From Methanoculleus bourgensis MS2 (GTDB lineage: Archaea; Halobacteriota; Methanomicrobia; Methanomicrobiales; Methanoculleaceae), in contig NC_018227.2 of assembly GCF_000304355.2 (NCBI RefSeq), positions 2,418,001 to 2,482,000 on the forward strand: a stretch of 64,000 bases of DNA, in the 5' to 3' direction. This document shows positions 26,819 to 35,442 of this stretch, in pieces. A model generated the notes under the pieces. It saw only the letters and a program-made list of their open reading frames with translations, ran no database searches and was not told the DNA's origin. Every line of letters starts with the position of its first letter. The stretch's first letter is position 1. The position numbers and the translations under genes were made by a program.

Positions 26819-27726
26819 CTGCGGCACGCCTCCAGGTCGTCCCGGGTCGCGTGGTGCACCTCGACCATGTAGGCGGGGCGGTAGCGCGTCTTTGATTCAC
26901 GGAGCCCGGGCACGCCCATGTCACATTCCCGGTTGATGTAGCGGTAGCGGTTCAGGAGCGCTGCTGCCGTCCCGGTCGTGATGACCTGGTAGATCCCCTG
27001 GTAGGTCTCGGGGAGCGCCTTCTCGAAGTGAACGACCGCCATATCTTCATTGACCGGTCCGACAACCGATATCGCCCCAATGGTACCTTCAATCCGGACA
27101 ATCCATCCCATAAGCCCGATATCAAAGAAGTGGTTCACGGCAAACAGGATGGCATCCTTTTCGTAAGCAAGGATGGGCACGGAGTCACAGTCCCGCCACT
27201 CACACCAGATGACCAGGAATTCCCAGACTTCATCGATATTCTCCCTGGTGATCTCCTCGACCGTATACTCATGCTCCCTCCCGAAACGGTTGACCTGGCG
27301 CCGGATAGTGGCATAGTCCCTCCCGTGGAGACCGGCAAGGTCTTCGGTCCGGTAGATGTAGTCAAAGTAGTCCCGGTCCGCGTGCAGGGGCAGGTCAGGG
27401 TAGAGCTCGCGGATCCACGCCTCACTCCCCGGGTCCAGTACCAGCAGGGGAGACGGCCCCCCCTCCCTGACCGCGAGATCGATGACTTCAGCGACCAGAT
27501 CCGGGTTCCTGGGCCCGATGGGAGGCCGAAACGACGTCACGCCGTTGATGGTGCTGGAGAGGATAATTGTGCCTTCCGCTTCGCAGAAGCGGTAGTCGGC
27601 ATAGTGGTTCCAGCAGACCATATTCGCAAACGTGTTGTCGCTGTGCACCTGGGGGTACTGCCGGTAATGCCGCAAAAAGAGGTCACGATCGTCCAGGCTC
27701 ACGGGTTTGAAGTCAGAGAATCTCAA
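26815..27726 (-). CDS. DUF2156 domain protein (GNAT-like fold)
   Basis: 303 residues. The N-terminus (FKPVSLDDRDLFLRHY...SDNTFANMVCWNHY) and C-terminus (YINRECDMGVPGLRESKTRYRPAYMVE) match the DUF2156 family, whose fold resembles the C-terminal domain of phosphatidylglycerol lysyltransferase (MprF). The chemistry here is unknown; an aminoacyl- or acyltransferase acting on lipid or sugar is the usual guess. It sits between a GNAT gene (6-base gap) and pyrC (4-base overlap). Confidence 0.85.
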   Translation of the reverse strand: MRFSDFKPVSLDDRDLFLRHYRQYPQVHSDNTFANMVCWNHYADYRFCEAEGTIILSSTINGVTSFRPPIGPRNPDLVAEVIDLAVREGGPSPLLVLDPGSEAWIRELYPDLPLHADRDYFDYIYRTEDLAGLHGRDYATIRRQVNRFGREHEYTVEEITRENIDEVWEFLVIWCEWRDCDSVPILAYEKDAILFAVNHFFDIGLMGWIVRIEGTIGAISVVGPVNEDMAVVHFEKALPETYQGIYQVITTGTAAALLNRYRYINRECDMGVPGLRESKTRYRPAYMVEVHHATRDDLEACRR

Positions 27727-27732
27727 GCATGC

Positions 27733-28164
27733 TCACCTCTCTTCCGGGTACCACCGCATGGGGATGTGCCCCTCCATTCTCCGGAACCCAAGCGGGGTAT
27801 AGAACGCCTCGGTTCCGGGCTCGGCAACAAGGGCAACCCAGGTGACACCTGCAGATTTACAGTAATCCAGCAGTGTTGATAAGATCATCGTTCCGATGCC
27901 ACGGCCCCGGTAGCCAGGGAGGACGACCAGGTCTTGGATGTAGGCGTCCGAGACCCCGTCTGAGATTACCCTGCCCATGCCGACCGCTCTGCCGGTGGCG
28001 GAGTCGATGGCGACGGCGAAGGCAAAACTCCCGGCGATGAGGGCGCCAAGCCCTGTCGGATCCCATATCTCGTTCCACCAGCCTCCCGCACGGTAGAGAT
28101 CGGCGATCATCTCTACATCCCAGATATCCACCAGTCGCACCTCGATGCCAGTCTTCTCCACCAT
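27733..28164 (-). CDS. GNAT family N-acetyltransferase
   Basis: 143 residues, a single acetyltransferase domain. The acetyl-CoA pyrophosphate loop is DLVVLPGYRGRGIGTMIL near 90-107 (the R/QxxGxG/A motif as RGRGIG), and the C-terminal TEAFYTPLGFRR is typical. The substrate is unknown. The start is supported by GAGGGA just before the ATG. First gene of a likely three-gene operon ending with pyrC; a family A repeat sits directly upstream. Confidence 0.9.
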   Translation of the reverse strand: MVEKTGIEVRLVDIWDVEMIADLYRAGGWWNEIWDPTGLGALIAGSFAFAVAIDSATGRAVGMGRVISDGVSDAYIQDLVVLPGYRGRGIGTMILSTLLDYCKSAGVTWVALVAEPGTEAFYTPLGFRRMEGHIPMRWYPEER

Positions 28165-28199
28165 TCCCTCGTACCTCCCTATAATACCGTATAACTGTG

Positions 28200-28367
28200 G
28201 TAGTGGAGCATTTCACCTTATCGTGCGGGTCGGTGCAGAACGCCACCTCACGCGAAGCCTTGACGCCCATGAGATTACTATTGCCTGCACCTTCCCTTCG
28301 CGCTCTTCGCGGCTCCACGTGAGTTGATGGGATGCCACGTGGAATATTAGATGCAATGATCCAGTAG
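28200..28367 (+). repeat. Repeat family A, copy 5
   Basis: 168 bp between the GNAT promoter side and the 3' end of hypE. The left end GTAGTGGAGCATTTCACCTT and the right end GATGCAATGATCCAGTAG are inverted relatives. The core keeps CTCACGCGAAGCC and TTCGCGCTCTTCGCGGC arms. The terminal CTAG is changed to GTAG at both ends, so this is an older or differently inserted copy. Confidence 0.75.
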
Positions 28368-28419
28368 TAATGTATCAGCAGGGATCGGGGAGAGTGTAAA
28401 AAACGGTGTGGTTATCCCA

Positions 28420-29415
28420 TCAGCAGACACGCGGGACCGGGTCGCCGATCGGCGGTTCAATGAACCGCTCTCCGCCGATGGCAGTCCGCATGGTCACGTG
28501 AGAACCTTCGATGACTTCGCCAACAATCGCCGCATCCCGCCCGTAGGGGTGCGAGCGGAGCGCCGCAAGGATGGCCTCTGCATCGTCGGGTGCGACTCCC
28601 ATGACGACCTTCCCTTCGTTTGCTACCTCGAGAGGATCGATGCCGAGCATGCCGGCGGCGCTCTGGACGCTCTTCCGGAAGGGGAGAGCCTCTTCCTCGA
28701 TGACGACGCCCACCCGGCTCTTTTTCGCCATCTCGTTGATGGCGTTGGCAAACCCGCCCCGGGTCGGGTCTTTCATGGCATGGATGTCCCCGGTCGCGAG
28801 CGCACCCTCGACGAGCGTCCAGAGAGGAGCGACGTCGGAGTGGATCTGGCCGCCGAAGTCGAACCCCTCGCGGTGAGCCATGATGGCGATTCCGTGGTCG
28901 CCGATGGTGCCGCTGACGATGATCGCGTCGCCGGGCACAAGCCCGTTGTCTCGCACCACCCGCTCGGCGACACCGATCCCGGCGGTGTTGATGATGATGG
29001 CGTCAAGCGCCCCCCGCTCGAGCACCTTGGTATCGCCGGTAACGAGGCTTGCCCCGCACTCGTCGAGCGCGGCATCCATCGATGCAACGATCCGCTCGAG
29101 ATCGGCGACATCGAAGCCTTCGGGGATGACCATGCCGCAGGAGAGCGCGACCGGCCGGCCGCCCATCATGGCAAGGTCGTTGATGGTCCCGCAGACGGCG
29201 ATTCGCCCGATATCCCCACCGGGGAAGAAGATCGGCGAGACGACATGGTTATCGGTCGTAAAAACGATATTCTGGCCGTTGAGCGGGATGACCGCTCCGT
29301 CGTCGAGCGACTCAAGCCCGATTCCGCCGGCGTTGTTGTGCCTGAGGTTGGTGATGACGCGCAGGAGCTCGCCCATCACTTCGCCGCCGGCACCATGCAT
29401 GAGGTTAACTTTCAT
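28420..29415 (-). CDS. hypE: Hydrogenase maturation protein HypE
   Basis: 331 residues from the ATG at 29415. HypE dehydrates a carbamoyl group on its C-terminal Cys to a thiocyanate, the source of CN ligands for [NiFe] hydrogenase. The C-terminus is DPVPRVC, with the required last Cys. The PurM-like ATP site is seen in HGAGGEVMGELL, LESLDDGAVIP and GTINDLAMMGG. The start overlaps the hypA stop by four bases. Last gene of hypC-hypA-hypE. Confidence 0.96.
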   Translation of the reverse strand: MKVNLMHGAGGEVMGELLRVITNLRHNNAGGIGLESLDDGAVIPLNGQNIVFTTDNHVVSPIFFPGGDIGRIAVCGTINDLAMMGGRPVALSCGMVIPEGFDVADLERIVASMDAALDECGASLVTGDTKVLERGALDAIIINTAGIGVAERVVRDNGLVPGDAIIVSGTIGDHGIAIMAHREGFDFGGQIHSDVAPLWTLVEGALATGDIHAMKDPTRGGFANAINEMAKKSRVGVVIEEEALPFRKSVQSAAGMLGIDPLEVANEGKVVMGVAPDDAEAILAALRSHPYGRDAAIVGEVIEGSHVTMRTAIGGERFIEPPIGDPVPRVC

Positions 29416-29753
29416 ACTTCGTCCACTTCTATCTCTATGTTCGTGACTACGATCTCCATTCCTGCAACAATTTCCGGGAGTTTCCCGCACCGTGGGCAGA
29501 CGAACCGCTCGCTTCCCTCGTAGCCGCAGGAACAGCGGGTGCGCGCCTCGATATCCCGGCACGAGAGCCGGGCGCCTGAGAAGAGCGGGTCGTCCTCGAT
29601 GATGATATTGAAGAGGAATTCCACCTGCTCCGGGTTCACCATCGCCATTTTGCCGACATCCACAGAGACGCACTTCACCTCTTTTGCGCTGTTCTCGAGC
29701 GCTGCGCGGCGGGCGGTCGCGTAGATGTCGTAGGCGATGCTGTACTCGTGCAT
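29412..29753 (-). CDS. hypA: Hydrogenase nickel-incorporation protein HypA
   Basis: 113 residues. It begins MHEYSIA, in which His2 is the nickel ligand. The zinc site has two Cys pairs, CSCGYEG and CPRCG (residues near 74-90). It delivers Ni to hydrogenase large subunits. Overlaps hypE by four bases and hypC by one. Confidence 0.96.
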   Translation of the reverse strand: MHEYSIAYDIYATARRAALENSAKEVKCVSVDVGKMAMVNPEQVEFLFNIIIEDDPLFSGARLSCRDIEARTRCSCGYEGSERFVCPRCGKLPEIVAGMEIVVTNIEIEVDEV

Positions 29754-29980
29754 TACTCCTCCATCATCGCGGCGTGGACCTGCCTGAAGACCTCACGGGT
29801 CTCAAGCCCCTCCTCTCTGCTGAGACGCTGAATGGCAAACCCGACGTGGACGAGCACGAACTCCCCGACGCTCACGTCCACGAGGTCGAGCCTGACCTCC
29901 TGCTTCAGGTCTCCAAAGTCAACGACCCCGATATTGCCATCCTTTATCTCCAGCACCTCAGCGGGCATTGCGATACACAT
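29753..29980 (-). CDS. hypC: Hydrogenase assembly chaperone HypC
   Basis: 75 residues. It begins MCIAMPAEVLEI, with the essential Cys2 exposed after Met removal; DFGDLKQEVRLDLV and VHVGFAIQRL are family blocks. It carries the Fe(CN)2CO unit with HypD; hypD, hypB and hypF are not in this window. First gene of the operon; AT-rich DNA at 30095-30130 is the probable promoter region. Confidence 0.95.
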   Translation of the reverse strand: MCIAMPAEVLEIKDGNIGVVDFGDLKQEVRLDLVDVSVGEFVLVHVGFAIQRLSREEGLETREVFRQVHAAMMEE

Positions 29981-30194
29981 TCTCTTCCTCTCCTGTTATT
30001 TTGTCCGGACGTCAAAAAAGGTTGACCATGCTGCACAGGAGAACCCGGCGATGGCCCCTTTCGGCTGGATTGCGCCCCCCGGATTCCCGTATTCTAATAA
30101 TATAATTCAGACTGGAAGCGTAAAAAAGTATGTTAACTTCCGGCTCCTCTCCCGGAGGACCGGATACCGGGGTGCGCAGGTCCCGGCCCCCCGG

Positions 30195-30872
30195 CTACCC
30201 TCTCTTCCGAAACACCGCTTCGATCTCGGCCCGGGGGAGATCCCTGCCCCTGATCCGCATCTGCCAGCGGTGCGTCCGGACCGAGACGGGGGCGAGCGGT
30301 GCGAAGAGTACTGCCACCTCAGTCTCGGTGAAGTAGTGAGTGATGATGCCGCCCCCTCTGCGGAATGTCTGCGGCTCTGTCTCCGCTCCCTTTCCGGCAC
30401 GCATATCCTCAACAGAGAATGCGCGGAAGAAGACCGCTCCCCCGGGCCTGAGCACCCGGCAGATCGCGGATGCCACGCTCTTCCGGCCCGTTTCGGGAAG
30501 GTGGCCGGCGAGGTGGACCAGGAAGACCGCGTCGAAGACCTCCCCGCGGAACGGCAGGCACGCTGCATCGGCGACAACGAGGGCGGCTGTCGTGGTTCCC
30601 GGGCGCCGCCGGGCGAGGCTGACGGCACGGGGGGAGATATCGACCGCGGTCACGCTCCAGGGCTGCCTGATGAGTGCGGCGAGGGTCTTCCCGTTCCCGC
30701 ACCCGAGTTCCAGGACGGCGGCACCTGCCGGGAGGTCGGGGAGCGGCGGCGGTGCACCACCCCAGAGGTCTCCTCTCCTCCGGTAATCCTCGTCCCAGGC
30801 AGATTTGTGTGTGTTCACGGATCTCAGGTCGGTGCCGCCGGTGGATAAGGGTTCGTGCCATCCGGTCCACAC
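30195..30872 (-). CDS. Class I SAM-dependent methyltransferase
   Basis: 225 residues from a GTG at 30872; a GTG at 30818 (giving NTHKSAWDEDY) is a credible alternative start. Motif I is VLELGCGNGKTLAAL, post-I TAVDISPRAVSLA, motif II DAACLPFRGEVFDAVF, and motif III RVLRPGGAVFFRAF. The C-terminal part (HYFTETEVAVLFAP) is that of small-molecule or tellurite-type methyltransferases. The substrate is unknown. It stands alone, divergent from the exported-protein pair. Confidence 0.88.
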   Translation of the reverse strand: MWTGWHEPLSTGGTDLRSVNTHKSAWDEDYRRRGDLWGGAPPPLPDLPAGAAVLELGCGNGKTLAALIRQPWSVTAVDISPRAVSLARRRPGTTTAALVVADAACLPFRGEVFDAVFLVHLAGHLPETGRKSVASAICRVLRPGGAVFFRAFSVEDMRAGKGAETEPQTFRRGGGIITHYFTETEVAVLFAPLAPVSVRTHRWQMRIRGRDLPRAEIEAVFRKRG

Positions 30873-31001
30873 AGGGTTTTGAGCAAGATATCGAAGCGGG
30901 CGCCTCTCCTAATATTGCTGTAATAGGAGTATAATCAGGGGAGCGCCCTGGAGAACCCCCATCCGAGAAAGATACTTATCTAGAGGAACCACATTACCAC
31001 T

Positions 31002-32186
31002 GTGGATCTTCAGGATGCTGTTGTAATGATGCTGGCTCTGGTCGTCTTTACTGCGATCCTGTTCAGCCCTTCCCCGACGCCGCTGGACGCTGCCGGTTCA
31101 CCGGACCCCGGGCCCCCACAGCCGGCCCCTGTCCAGAACCTCTCCTCTGTCCTCGCCGGGGCCGGGGAGCGGTTCCTTGACGGCCAGCCCCTGAATGTCG
31201 CCCCTGTGCCGGTACAGGAAGGGTCAGACGACCCTGTTGTCCCTGATGAAAATACGACCTCGCCGGGTGAGAACAGCACGGCAATCGTACCTGATTACGA
31301 TGACGACGAACTGGTCGGCCTGGTCGAAAACAGCAGCGTTTCGCTCATGTTGCTCTCCTTGCAGAGCACCAGTGCCCTCTACTCCTGGGACGAAAAGTCA
31401 GTGAAGGAGAACGCTGCATCGCTTCAGGCGTTCGCAAAGACGGTTCTCAGGGACGCAGAGAAACTGGAGGTCTCAGAGTTTCAGGAACCTGTGAAGGCCG
31501 CGTTCACCTCCTCTCTCAAGTCGTATGTGGCAGCCGGCGAGACGTTGCAGGGGAATGACCCCCTCAACAGTACAAAGGTGGATACGGCTCTCGGAGAGAT
31601 CCAGTGGGGATCGATCCATCTTCGTGAGGCATTTGAGGGTCTGGACCATCCAGTGCTGCATGTACCGCAGGAGGTTGTCGAGGTCAATTTCTCCGGATCC
31701 AGATCGCACACCGGGTCCGGCACCGGCGAAGAACTGGCGCTCCTGCAACGGTACCTCTATGAGGACCGGAATCGTGCAAATGATATCTCCTTGATGTTAG
31801 CGGCGGCAAGAGAGATCGGTGCGTACTATCAGTTCAACGGGAGTGGAGAGGTGGTTGCGGCGGATCCTGGAAGAATGTTCCTGCTGGTTGAGGTGAAGGC
31901 TACAAACCTGGGCCATAAAGGAGATAACAGGGTATACAGAATCCGGACCCCGGATATCAGTGCATTCACCCTTCATTGTCGCGACAACACCTATTCTCCA
32001 ATAAAACTTGCGCCCCGGACGTCGCTCGGCGAGCCGTACGGTGCGGCGACGCTGGACCGTTACGAGAAGAAGGTGGGATACATAATCTTCGATGTCCCGG
32101 AAGCGCTCGCTATTGATGAATGCTATGTTCAGGTGGATCTTGGTGGAGGGGAATCTCCTGTCTGGGCACTCGGAAAGACACTTTAA
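31002..32186 (+). CDS. Exported protein with DUF4352-like C-terminal domain (paralogue 1)
   Basis: 394 residues, GTG start. A signal or anchor helix at 7-22 (VVMMLALVVFTAILF) is followed by a Pro- and acid-rich linker with several Asn-x-Ser/Thr sequons (NLSS, NTTS, NSTA, NSSV). A helical middle follows at about 105-215, then a beta-rich C-terminal domain from about 290 with FLLVEVKATNLGHKGD and GYIIFDVPEAL. That domain resembles DUF4352/telokin-like extracellular modules. The next gene has the same plan. Likely surface-exposed and glycosylated; function unknown. Confidence 0.75.
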   Translation: MDLQDAVVMMLALVVFTAILFSPSPTPLDAAGSPDPGPPQPAPVQNLSSVLAGAGERFLDGQPLNVAPVPVQEGSDDPVVPDENTTSPGENSTAIVPDYDDDELVGLVENSSVSLMLLSLQSTSALYSWDEKSVKENAASLQAFAKTVLRDAEKLEVSEFQEPVKAAFTSSLKSYVAAGETLQGNDPLNSTKVDTALGEIQWGSIHLREAFEGLDHPVLHVPQEVVEVNFSGSRSHTGSGTGEELALLQRYLYEDRNRANDISLMLAAAREIGAYYQFNGSGEVVAADPGRMFLLVEVKATNLGHKGDNRVYRIRTPDISAFTLHCRDNTYSPIKLAPRTSLGEPYGAATLDRYEKKVGYIIFDVPEALAIDECYVQVDLGGGESPVWALGKTL

Positions 32187-32485
32187 GAGCCGTGCAATAA
32201 TGACGTAAGCGCAATCTGGAGATATAGAGTTGTCCCATTCGCCCTTGAAATTCAGATGAGGCAGAGCGGAAAACTGAGAGACTGCATGGATGAAAACAGC
32301 CTTTTCCCCGCCTCACCCCATGCGGTGGACCATGGGGGCTAACTGCCACCGGGGAGAAGACGATGGCCTCCTTCGTGAAAGGACGCTCTGGGCATCAAGC
32401 CGGTGGCGAGGTCTCCTCACCCACCGATGAGCGCGGGGGAGTTCACCCGTAACAAATATCCATATGGTGCATTATACTCTTACCA
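32187..32485. other. Spacer between the two exported paralogues
   Basis: 299 bases with no gene. GCATTATAC at about 32468 is the probable TATA box of the second paralogue, only some 15 bases before its GTG, so that transcript may be leaderless. Confidence 0.4.
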
Positions 32486-33601
32486 GTGGCAGCGAGAAGT
32501 TCTCACGCGGTGGTACTGCTTGTAGCCGGCTGTATCGGGGCAATCCTGCTCGTGCACTTCCTTTTCCCGGGAGCGTTCGCGGCAGTCTCTCCTTATCATC
32601 CGGCAAACGGATCCGGCACCGACCGGGCTCTGGAGATAGGTGACCTTTCCGGGGATGCACCCCCTCTCGGGGTCGGGGCAGAAAACAGCACAGTGCTCCT
32701 TCTCGAACCGATGAATGACGACGAGAGGCTGGAGGCGCTGATCGCCAGTACGAGCGTTCCGCTCCTGGAACTCTCAGTGGGACAGATTTATTCCGCGCAT
32801 ATCCGTGACGATGCCGCGCTCCGTGACCGGGCAGCCGATATCCGTTCTCTTGCAGGCAGTCTCCGTGCCGATGCTTTAGCGCTTGAAGTGTCGCCAGAAG
32901 TGACGTCTGTCCGGTCAGATTTTATTGCGGCGCTTGATGAGTTCATCGCAGCCGGCACCCTGCTTGAGGTGAGCGTCCCCCTGAACCGGAGTGTGTTGGA
33001 TGAGGCACTGGGCCACCAGATTCTTGGCGCTGAACACCTCTCCGATGCCCTACAGGACTGCAAATCCCCTCCTGCCGACAGCCCGGATATTGAACCGGTT
33101 CCGATGAACCTTATGGCAAAACCGGTTCCTGCATTCCCTGACGCCCTGCAGAACGGTGAGCGGTTCTGTTACGATGATGCCGGCGGGGCAAACTCCGGTT
33201 CATTGATCGTCAGCCAGGTCAGGACGCTGCAATCGTTCCATACCGCCGGTCTGAAACCAGAGAAGTACGCCGCAAAGCCCGGGGAATCCTTCCTGCTGGT
33301 CACCATAAAGGCAACCCACCTCGGCCATAAGGGGGACGGCACGAACTATCGTCTCCAGAGTCCCCGGGAGAACGCCTTCACCCTCCACTACCTTGGAGAG
33401 ACCTACCGCCCGATAGCGTCGCCCGGGCCGACCAACCAGGGCGGATCCTACTCAGGGGGCGCTCTCGGCCGGCACGAGTCTATAAGCGGGTACCTCTTCT
33501 TCGAGGTACCGGAGGACTTTGACCCGTCCCATGCCTACCTTGAGGCAAGCGTCGGTGGGTCCAGGCCGGTCTGGCATCTCGCAGGGGGAGGGGCGGCGTG
33601 A
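32486..33601 (+). CDS. Exported protein with DUF4352-like C-terminal domain (paralogue 2)
   Basis: 371 residues, GTG start. Hydrophobic anchor at 8-30, short linker, helical middle (about 80-190) that lines up with that of paralogue 1 (for example LIASTSVPLLELS against LVENSSVSLMLLS), then the same C-terminal module: FLLVTIKATHLGHKGD, NAFTLHYLGETYRPI, GYLFFEVPEDF, PVWHLAG. The two genes are clearly a tandem duplication that has diverged widely outside the C-terminal domain. Surface protein of unknown role. Confidence 0.75.
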   Translation: MAARSSHAVVLLVAGCIGAILLVHFLFPGAFAAVSPYHPANGSGTDRALEIGDLSGDAPPLGVGAENSTVLLLEPMNDDERLEALIASTSVPLLELSVGQIYSAHIRDDAALRDRAADIRSLAGSLRADALALEVSPEVTSVRSDFIAALDEFIAAGTLLEVSVPLNRSVLDEALGHQILGAEHLSDALQDCKSPPADSPDIEPVPMNLMAKPVPAFPDALQNGERFCYDDAGGANSGSLIVSQVRTLQSFHTAGLKPEKYAAKPGESFLLVTIKATHLGHKGDGTNYRLQSPRENAFTLHYLGETYRPIASPGPTNQGGSYSGGALGRHESISGYLFFEVPEDFDPSHAYLEASVGGSRPVWHLAGGGAA

Positions 33602-33620
33602 TCTTTGTATGGCGGCAGGC

Positions 33621-34094
33621 TCACACGTCCCCCCGCCGCACGAACCGGAGCGACGCCGAGTTCATGCAGTAGCGCTTATAGTTCGGCGGCGGCCCATCGT
33701 CAAACACATGGCCCAGGTGGGCGTCGCACCGCCTGCAGAGCACCTCGGTCCGGGTCATGGAGAACCGGGTGTCAATATCTCTCCTGATATTCAGGTCTGA
33801 GACCGGTTTTGTGAAACTCGGCCAGCCTGTGCCTGACTCAAACTTTGTTTCCGAGGAGAAGAGGTGGTTGCCGCAGCATACGCAGACATACAGACCGTCC
33901 TCCCTGCAGTCCAGGTACTTCCCGGTGAAGGCCGGTTCCGTGCCCCCCCGTCTGGCAACAGAGAACTGCTCCGGCGTCAGCTGCCGCTGCCACTCCTCGT
34001 CGGATTTGACGACCTTAGGAACCTCTTCCACCTCTCCGGATATGGCGTTGCAGATCCTCACGACCTTGAGTGGTCCTGGAGTATCTCCGCTCAT
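33621..34094 (-). CDS. msrB: Peptide-methionine (R)-S-oxide reductase MsrB
   Basis: 157 residues from the ATG at 34094, chosen because GGGAGGAG precedes it at normal distance. Reduces R-methionine sulfoxide in proteins. Zinc-binding pairs CVCCG and CRRCDAHLGHVF, the core FESGTGWPSFTKP, and the catalytic Cys in RYCMNSASLRF near the end are all present. A roughly 25-residue N-terminal extension (VVRICNAISGEVEEVPKV) precedes the usual start of the domain. Convergent with the exported protein gene. Confidence 0.95.
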   Translation of the reverse strand: MSGDTPGPLKVVRICNAISGEVEEVPKVVKSDEEWQRQLTPEQFSVARRGGTEPAFTGKYLDCREDGLYVCVCCGNHLFSSETKFESGTGWPSFTKPVSDLNIRRDIDTRFSMTRTEVLCRRCDAHLGHVFDDGPPPNYKRYCMNSASLRFVRRGDV

Positions 34095-34214
34095 CAGCAA
34101 CTCCTCCCGGCACCCCTATCTGCGAATCATATATAATCGTTCCTGTCCAGTGATCCAGAGCCTGCGATTCCTGCTCCCGTATCGCCTCCGGGGCCGGACA
34201 CGCTTCCGGATCTG

Positions 34215-34221
34215 TTATATA
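34215..34221 (+). promoter_or_regulatory. TATA box of the lipoprotein gene
   Basis: TTATATA, 22 bases before the ATG at 34243; implies a leaderless or very short-leader transcript. Confidence 0.45.
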
Positions 34222-34242
34222 GCCTCCGGTCGATGAACCATC

Positions 34243-34698
34243 ATGCAGAAGGTGTCGCTGAAGAAGAGTTATGTGAGTCCTCTGCTCCTCGCCTGTCTCA
34301 TCGGTTTTGCTCTCGCGTCAGGTTGCACCGAGACCCCGGAGGTACCGGCCCCGACACCGGAGGCGACACCACCCGCTCACACTACCCACTCACCAGCAGG
34401 GCCGCAACCATCGTTCTCGGCCACCGTCACCGCGCTGAAGAAGCATTTCCGCACCGATATGTCCTGTTACTGGGTTGCGACGGGGATGGTGACCAACACC
34501 GGCGATGCGCCCGGGAGGAATGTAGTCATCCGTTTCATGCTCATCGACGACGAGACCGGCATGGTCCGGTCGACCGAGACTACGCTGGTTCCCCGGTTCC
34601 AGGCAGGCGAGACGACGATATTCACCGTCGATCCGCTCCCCGGCGACTGCGATCGGCAGTACCATGCCGAGATTGAGGTTATGTATGATATCCCGTAA
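34243..34698 (+). CDS. Lipoprotein with an immunoglobulin-like (FxLYD-type) domain
   Basis: 151 residues. Signal peptide with lipobox-like ALASGC: cleavage before Cys28 would leave a lipid-anchored protein. A Pro/Thr-rich spacer of about 30 residues follows, then an all-beta domain (VATGMVTNTGDAPGRNVVIRFMLID...FTVDPLPGDC) of the kind seen in FxLYD or CARDB-like surface modules. Function unknown. It precedes the iron-sulfur flavoprotein but has a separate promoter region. Confidence 0.7.
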   Translation: MQKVSLKKSYVSPLLLACLIGFALASGCTETPEVPAPTPEATPPAHTTHSPAGPQPSFSATVTALKKHFRTDMSCYWVATGMVTNTGDAPGRNVVIRFMLIDDETGMVRSTETTLVPRFQAGETTIFTVDPLPGDCDRQYHAEIEVMYDIP

Positions 34699-34742
34699 GC
34701 AGGAACCGGTGCGCGCATTGAAACAGTTGTATAACGTTATCT

Positions 34743-34750
34743 GGAAGGAG
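34743..34750 (+). promoter_or_regulatory. Shine-Dalgarno of the flavoprotein gene
   Basis: GGAAGGAG, six bases before the ATG at 34756, fixes that start. A TTGTATAAC TATA-like element lies about 20 bases further upstream. Confidence 0.55.
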
Positions 34751-34755
34751 ATTAC

Positions 34756-35427
34756 ATGAAGATACTTGGAATTAACGGAAGTCCCCGCGGTTCGCGGAGC
34801 CAGACGCTTCGACTTGTTCAGGCCGTCCTCGATGGGGCCGGGAGCGCCGGCGCCGATGTAGAACTCGTGGATATCTGCAAACTCGATATCGAGTACTGCA
34901 ACGGTTGCACGGTCTGCTACGAGCGGGGGGAGTGTGTCAAAGAAGACGACTTTGCTGAGCTGTACCAGAAGATGCTTGAAAGCGATGGGATTGTGCTTGG
35001 CTCGCCCAACTACATCAACTCCGTCACCGCCCAGGTAAAAACCATGCTCGACCGGATGGCGGACGCCATCCACTGCCAGATGTTTATTGGGAAGTACGGG
35101 TGCGCCGTCGCCACGGCAGGGGGGTCCGGGGCCGATGAGGTCGTGGCCTACCTCAATGGCGTTCTCCAGACCCTTGGCGCGAACACTGTTGGCGGTGTCG
35201 GCGTGGTTCTCGGGGGAGACCCGGAGGCGATCGTGCCTGCGGAGGGGAGGGCCTACGAACTCGGCAGGAAACTCGTACGAGCTATCGAGAATAAAGAGAC
35301 CTACCCGGAACAGGAGAGACTCCACGCCGAGATGCTCGAACGGATGCGGGCCCTAGTCATGGCGAACAAGGACCGCTGGCACCACGAGTACGAGCACTGG
35401 AAGGCGACCGGGCGGATATCTGAGTAG
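34756..35427 (+). CDS. Iron-sulfur flavoprotein (Isf-like), flavodoxin-fold FMN reductase family
   Basis: 223 residues. The FMN phosphate loop is GINGSPRGSRSQTLRL at the N-terminus, and a second flavin loop is VLGSPNYINSVTAQVKTMLDR. Between them the compact cysteine motif CNGCTVCYERGEC (C-x2-C-x2-C-x5-C, residues about 49-61) fits the [4Fe-4S] site of archaeal Isf, which passes electrons from ferredoxin to O2 or H2O2. The nearby msrB and rubrerythrin genes are also oxidative-stress types, but they are not in one operon. Confidence 0.88.
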   Translation: MKILGINGSPRGSRSQTLRLVQAVLDGAGSAGADVELVDICKLDIEYCNGCTVCYERGECVKEDDFAELYQKMLESDGIVLGSPNYINSVTAQVKTMLDRMADAIHCQMFIGKYGCAVATAGGSGADEVVAYLNGVLQTLGANTVGGVGVVLGGDPEAIVPAEGRAYELGRKLVRAIENKETYPEQERLHAEMLERMRALVMANKDRWHHEYEHWKATGRISE

Positions 35428-35442
35428 GACATCCCGCCCCGC

